Positions 22,739-25,191 of a stretch of DNA of 25,191 nucleotides are shown here, piece after piece (position 1 is the first letter of the stretch; each line of letters begins with the position of its first letter). The position numbers were made by a program, and so were the translations under genes. This DNA is from CAZQSL01 sp964595945 (GTDB lineage Bacteria > UBP15 > UBA6099 > JAJRTR01). The notes under the pieces were generated by a model. It searched no databases and was not told the origin of the DNA. It saw only the letters and a program-made list of their open reading frames with translations. The stretch lies in contig CAZQSL010000044.1 of assembly GCA_964595945.1 (NCBI GenBank), positions 1 to 25,191 on the forward strand, in the 5' to 3' direction.

Positions 22739-22843
22739 TCGATTTAAAAAGTCAAAATCGTGTTTTCGGAAGTCAGTATGATTCCGATGGAAATGTAGAT
22801 GGACGATGAATCGTTTATGGCAGCGTGAAGGGTCTCGGTATAT

Positions 22844-25191
22844 ATGAGCCTTCGGACAGTCAGAAAAACCAACCTTCCCATATTTTTACTTTTTGTATTT
22901 GCGTTGCTGTTTTCCGGCCTGGTTACGGTAGCCGACGTTGTCGAATGGAATTCGGTCAACGGCGGCGGAGCGGGATCGACTGGCGGAGCTAACAGGCTTG
23001 GCAGTTCGGTATCGCAGTTTTACGCTGGCATGGCAACAGGCGGGGGCAACACGCTGACTGCCGGCTATCAGACGAGCATCCCGATAGCGCCGGTCATTTC
23101 GTGCGTCAATGGCGGGACGTGTTCGACGCTTGCGTGTTATGGAGCATCTGATCTTGACTTCACATTTATGAATGCAGCGGGATGTGGATTGGCGCCATGT
23201 GCTTTCTCGAGAGGCGCGACGCAGATGTACCGTTTTCTGTGGCAGATTGGCAATGTCTACACGAGTGGCGGGCTGATGAATGGGAGTTCGTGGAGCGATC
23301 TCGATACACTATGCCCTGACACCGGCAGTGGGCCGGTGTGTGACGCACTCGGCGATACGATGGTGATGACGGCGCTTGCGAGCGGCAACTGGTATCTGAT
23401 CGCGCGTGCTCTCAATGGTGGGCAGCTCACGCCGGGAGCCGGTCTGATAGGTGGTGCGGGCGATGCGGTCCTCGGGCCGTATCAGGTGGACATCACGCCG
23501 CCGGTGATCACCGACCCGTTGATGATCTCAAGCACTGATTACAACGCGCAGTATGTCGACAGCAGTTTCGACGTGGCGGTTTCAGGGATAAGCGATGCCG
23601 GTTGCGCCGGTTCCGTTTCATATTGCGAATATACGCTGGATGGCGGGAGTTCATGGGCATCGGGATCGTTTGCGGTGGATACCTGCTCGGTTGCCGGTAC
23701 GCCGGCATGTACTGACGGGCAGGCGCTCGACATCGCGATGCGTGCGGCAGACGCTGTCGGGAATATCGCTACAGCGACTTCTACCGCGAGGACATGCGAT
23801 GCAGTGCCTCCGTCGTGTTCGATCGCGTCGATCTCGGAATCCGGTGCGAATACATACTATCCCGGCAGCGGGAGCGTCATATATTACTGTAACGAAACCG
23901 GAGTCGGCACCTGCGGCGGGACGGGCGCTTTCGATGTCGAAGTGTCGGCGACAGACGCCCGCAGCGGCGTGCAGAAAGTCAATTTTCCGACAGTCAGCGG
24001 TCTGTCTGGCTGTGGAGACGAAACGTCAAGTCCTTACGTCTGTGCTTTTTCGTTCGATCCGTCAACGACACATGACGGCCCGGTAACGCAAGTCGTTTAT
24101 GACAATGTCGACGCGACGGGCACTTGCGAATTTACACTTGCCCGGGATCTCGACCCAGCGTACGGCGGGGCTCTTTCCCATACAGACGGATACGCTTCGA
24201 CGACAGTCATTACCGTCACCTACGGAGCGATCCATGACGATCTTTCAGGGGTGGCGTCGAGTACCATCCTTTACTCGGAGGCTACGCTCTCCAATGGTAT
24301 CTGCTCGGGATGGGGTGCATGGACTAACACTTCCGATCAGCCCGCCGGCACTTCTACAGGTACGATTTCGTTCACGGGGGCGACGGCTCACTGCTATACG
24401 TTCAGACATACGCTATACGATAATGTAAATAATTACATTAATGTAGATTCTGCTTACGTGACGAAAATTGACACAACGGCGCCCGGTTGCATAGTAGCCT
24501 CCATTGTGGAAGACTCATCCCCGGCATGCCAGTATGTGACCGGCACTTCCATCTATTATAACAACAATGTCACATGTGCGTCCGGCGCGGGGCAGCACAC
24601 GGTCACGGTCACGGCAACAGATGCGCAGAGTGATATCGCCAGAGTGACATTTCCCGCAACGGTCTCCGCCGGTGGCGATGTCATTGCTTCGCCATACGAA
24701 TTTCAGTATGCCTATGACGCGGCCGATGTGATCGACGGCGTCCAGACAGCGACCGCGCTCAATAACGCGCTGATTTCCGGCACATGCACATTCGATGTGC
24801 TGCGCGATGTGGATGACCCGTCCGGCGGCTCGATTTCTTACTTCGACGGATATGTCACAACCGCGAGCATAGCCGTTACATTCGCGAGCGGCACCGATGC
24901 TGCATCGGGCATTTCCACCTATATCATTCAGAGAAGTTCGGCCACGCTGTCCAACGGAGTGTGCGGACTATTCAGCGGGTGGGCCGATGTGCAGAGCAAT
25001 CCGCCGGGCACTTCCTGGAATGATACAACGGTGACAAGCGGCAACTGCTACCAGTACAGGATGACCGTCACGGACAACGTATCCAACGATGTGACATACA
25101 CGCCTGCGGTTCCGTCAGTTGCAAAGGTAGACACCACGGCTCCAGCCGACTGTACTGTCTCTGGCATCACGCTCGACTCGTCACCCGCATG
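22844..25191 (+). CDS. Giant secreted Cys-containing tandem-repeat protein (3' partial)
   Basis: The frame is open from ATG 22844 to the window end, 782 codons, and clearly continues. AAGGG lies 11 bases upstream; the in-frame ATG 22817 is closed by TGA after two codons, which fixes the start. A signal peptide is seen (basic RTVRKT, then IFLLFVFALLFSGLVTVA). Residues 35-80 have an NGGGAGSTGG...GNTLTAGYQT pattern common near the start of surface proteins. Residues 90-320 are Ser/Thr/Gly-rich with paired Cys and Ig-like TPPVITD junctions. From Cys325 two complete repeats of 224 and 221 residues follow, beginning at Cys325 and Cys549, with a third at Cys770. Each ends with VTKIDTTAPG or VAKVDTTAPAD. 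It resembles extracellular adhesin or sheath proteins; function is inferred from architecture only. Confidence 0.85.
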   Translation, partial: MSLRTVRKTNLPIFLLFVFALLFSGLVTVADVVEWNSVNGGGAGSTGGANRLGSSVSQFYAGMATGGGNTLTAGYQTSIPIAPVISCVNGGTCSTLACYGASDLDFTFMNAAGCGLAPCAFSRGATQMYRFLWQIGNVYTSGGLMNGSSWSDLDTLCPDTGSGPVCDALGDTMVMTALASGNWYLIARALNGGQLTPGAGLIGGAGDAVLGPYQVDITPPVITDPLMISSTDYNAQYVDSSFDVAVSGISDAGCAGSVSYCEYTLDGGSSWASGSFAVDTCSVAGTPACTDGQALDIAMRAADAVGNIATATSTARTCDAVPPSCSIASISESGANTYYPGSGSVIYYCNETGVGTCGGTGAFDVEVSATDARSGVQKVNFPTVSGLSGCGDETSSPYVCAFSFDPSTTHDGPVTQVVYDNVDATGTCEFTLARDLDPAYGGALSHTDGYASTTVITVTYGAIHDDLSGVASSTILYSEATLSNGICSGWGAWTNTSDQPAGTSTGTISFTGATAHCYTFRHTLYDNVNNYINVDSAYVTKIDTTAPGCIVASIVEDSSPACQYVTGTSIYYNNNVTCASGAGQHTVTVTATDAQSDIARVTFPATVSAGGDVIASPYEFQYAYDAADVIDGVQTATALNNALISGTCTFDVLRDVDDPSGGSISYFDGYVTTASIAVTFASGTDAASGISTYIIQRSSATLSNGVCGLFSGWADVQSNPPGTSWNDTTVTSGNCYQYRMTVTDNVSNDVTYTPAVPSVAKVDTTAPADCTVSGITLDSSPA
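23816..24487 (+). repeat. Protein tandem repeat unit 1 (224 residues)
   Basis: Begins at Cys325 of the giant protein and ends in a DTTAPG junction. It contains VEVSATDARSGVQKV, ATGTCEFTLARDLDP, SEATLSNGIC and a CYTFRHTLYDNVNN segment, each with a counterpart in unit 2. Confidence 0.75.
24488..25150 (+). repeat. Protein tandem repeat unit 2 (221 residues)
   Basis: Begins at Cys549 and ends in DTTAPAD. Counterparts to unit 1 are VTVTATDAQSDIARV, SGTCTFDVLRDVDDP, SSATLSNGVC and CYQYRMTVTDNVSND. DNA identity is low, so these are old protein repeats. Unit 3 starts at 25151 and is cut by the window edge. Confidence 0.75.

Larger units (their letters stand above)
22346..22843. other. AT-rich divergent intergenic region with long leader
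   Basis: This 498-bp region lies between divergent genes and has no credible gene. It holds the dehydrogenase promoter on the minus strand, an AT-rich stretch (22430-22620), a plus-strand extended -10 at 22588-22596, and an apparent leader of about 240 bases before ATG 22844 with an imperfect direct repeat (22662-22688 and 22716-22738). Confidence 0.55.

Noticed and set aside
22597..22843. c-di-GMP (GEMM) riboswitch in the giant gene's leader
   Set aside because: The length and position fit, but the conserved GEMM core sequences are absent.

Overview
The window is a 25.2-kb piece of a bacterial chromosome that looks like a metagenome assembly: it carries a 10-base N gap at 14393-14402 and both ends lie inside genes. 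Genes have good Shine-Dalgarno sites, C-rich third codon positions and sigma70-type promoters. No rRNA, tRNA, CRISPR array or transposase is visible. I cannot assign a phylum. STAS/RsbW-type signalling, YhaM, DUF2804 and a giant secreted repeat protein would fit a poorly characterised deep-branching lineage, but that is a guess.

Layout. 1-380 is the 3' end of a secreted or surface protein. 381-1116 is a regulatory and repeat-rich spacer with two hairpin terminators and a 25-codon gene with a strong ribosome site. 1117-3102 (+) holds a two-cluster ferredoxin/double CCG-domain redox protein and a DUF169 protein. 3233-5944 (+) is a probable operon: single-domain response regulator, basic protein with three 71-residue repeats, YhaM-type 3'-5' exoribonuclease, and a YciO/Sua5-family protein. 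6356-7925 (-) has a membrane-anchored SCP2-like protein and an exported charged protein whose frame stays open for 49 codons past its stop. 8153-8677 (+) is a HEAT-repeat protein.

8765-22345 is almost entirely on the minus strand. In transcription order it contains a zinc-type alcohol dehydrogenase relative; a diacylglycerol-kinase-family lipid kinase; a STAS antagonist plus REC-HATPase switch; a membrane protein; a large secreted CehA/McbA-type PHP hydrolase with an alpha/beta hydrolase 16 bp behind it; a PcrA/UvrD helicase; a DUF2804 protein; an UPF0173 metallo-hydrolase; and DNA polymerase IV. From 22844 (+) a very large exported repeat protein with periods of about 221-224 residues runs off the window.

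Two observations stand out. A dispersed repeat of about 160 bp is present in two inverted copies (6129-6288 and 12076-12233). Its central hairpin keeps pairing despite base changes, and it resembles ERIC/IRU elements. The second is the pairing of single-domain REC, basic repeat protein and exoribonuclease genes in one overlapping unit. Most other genes belong to recognisable housekeeping or widespread families.
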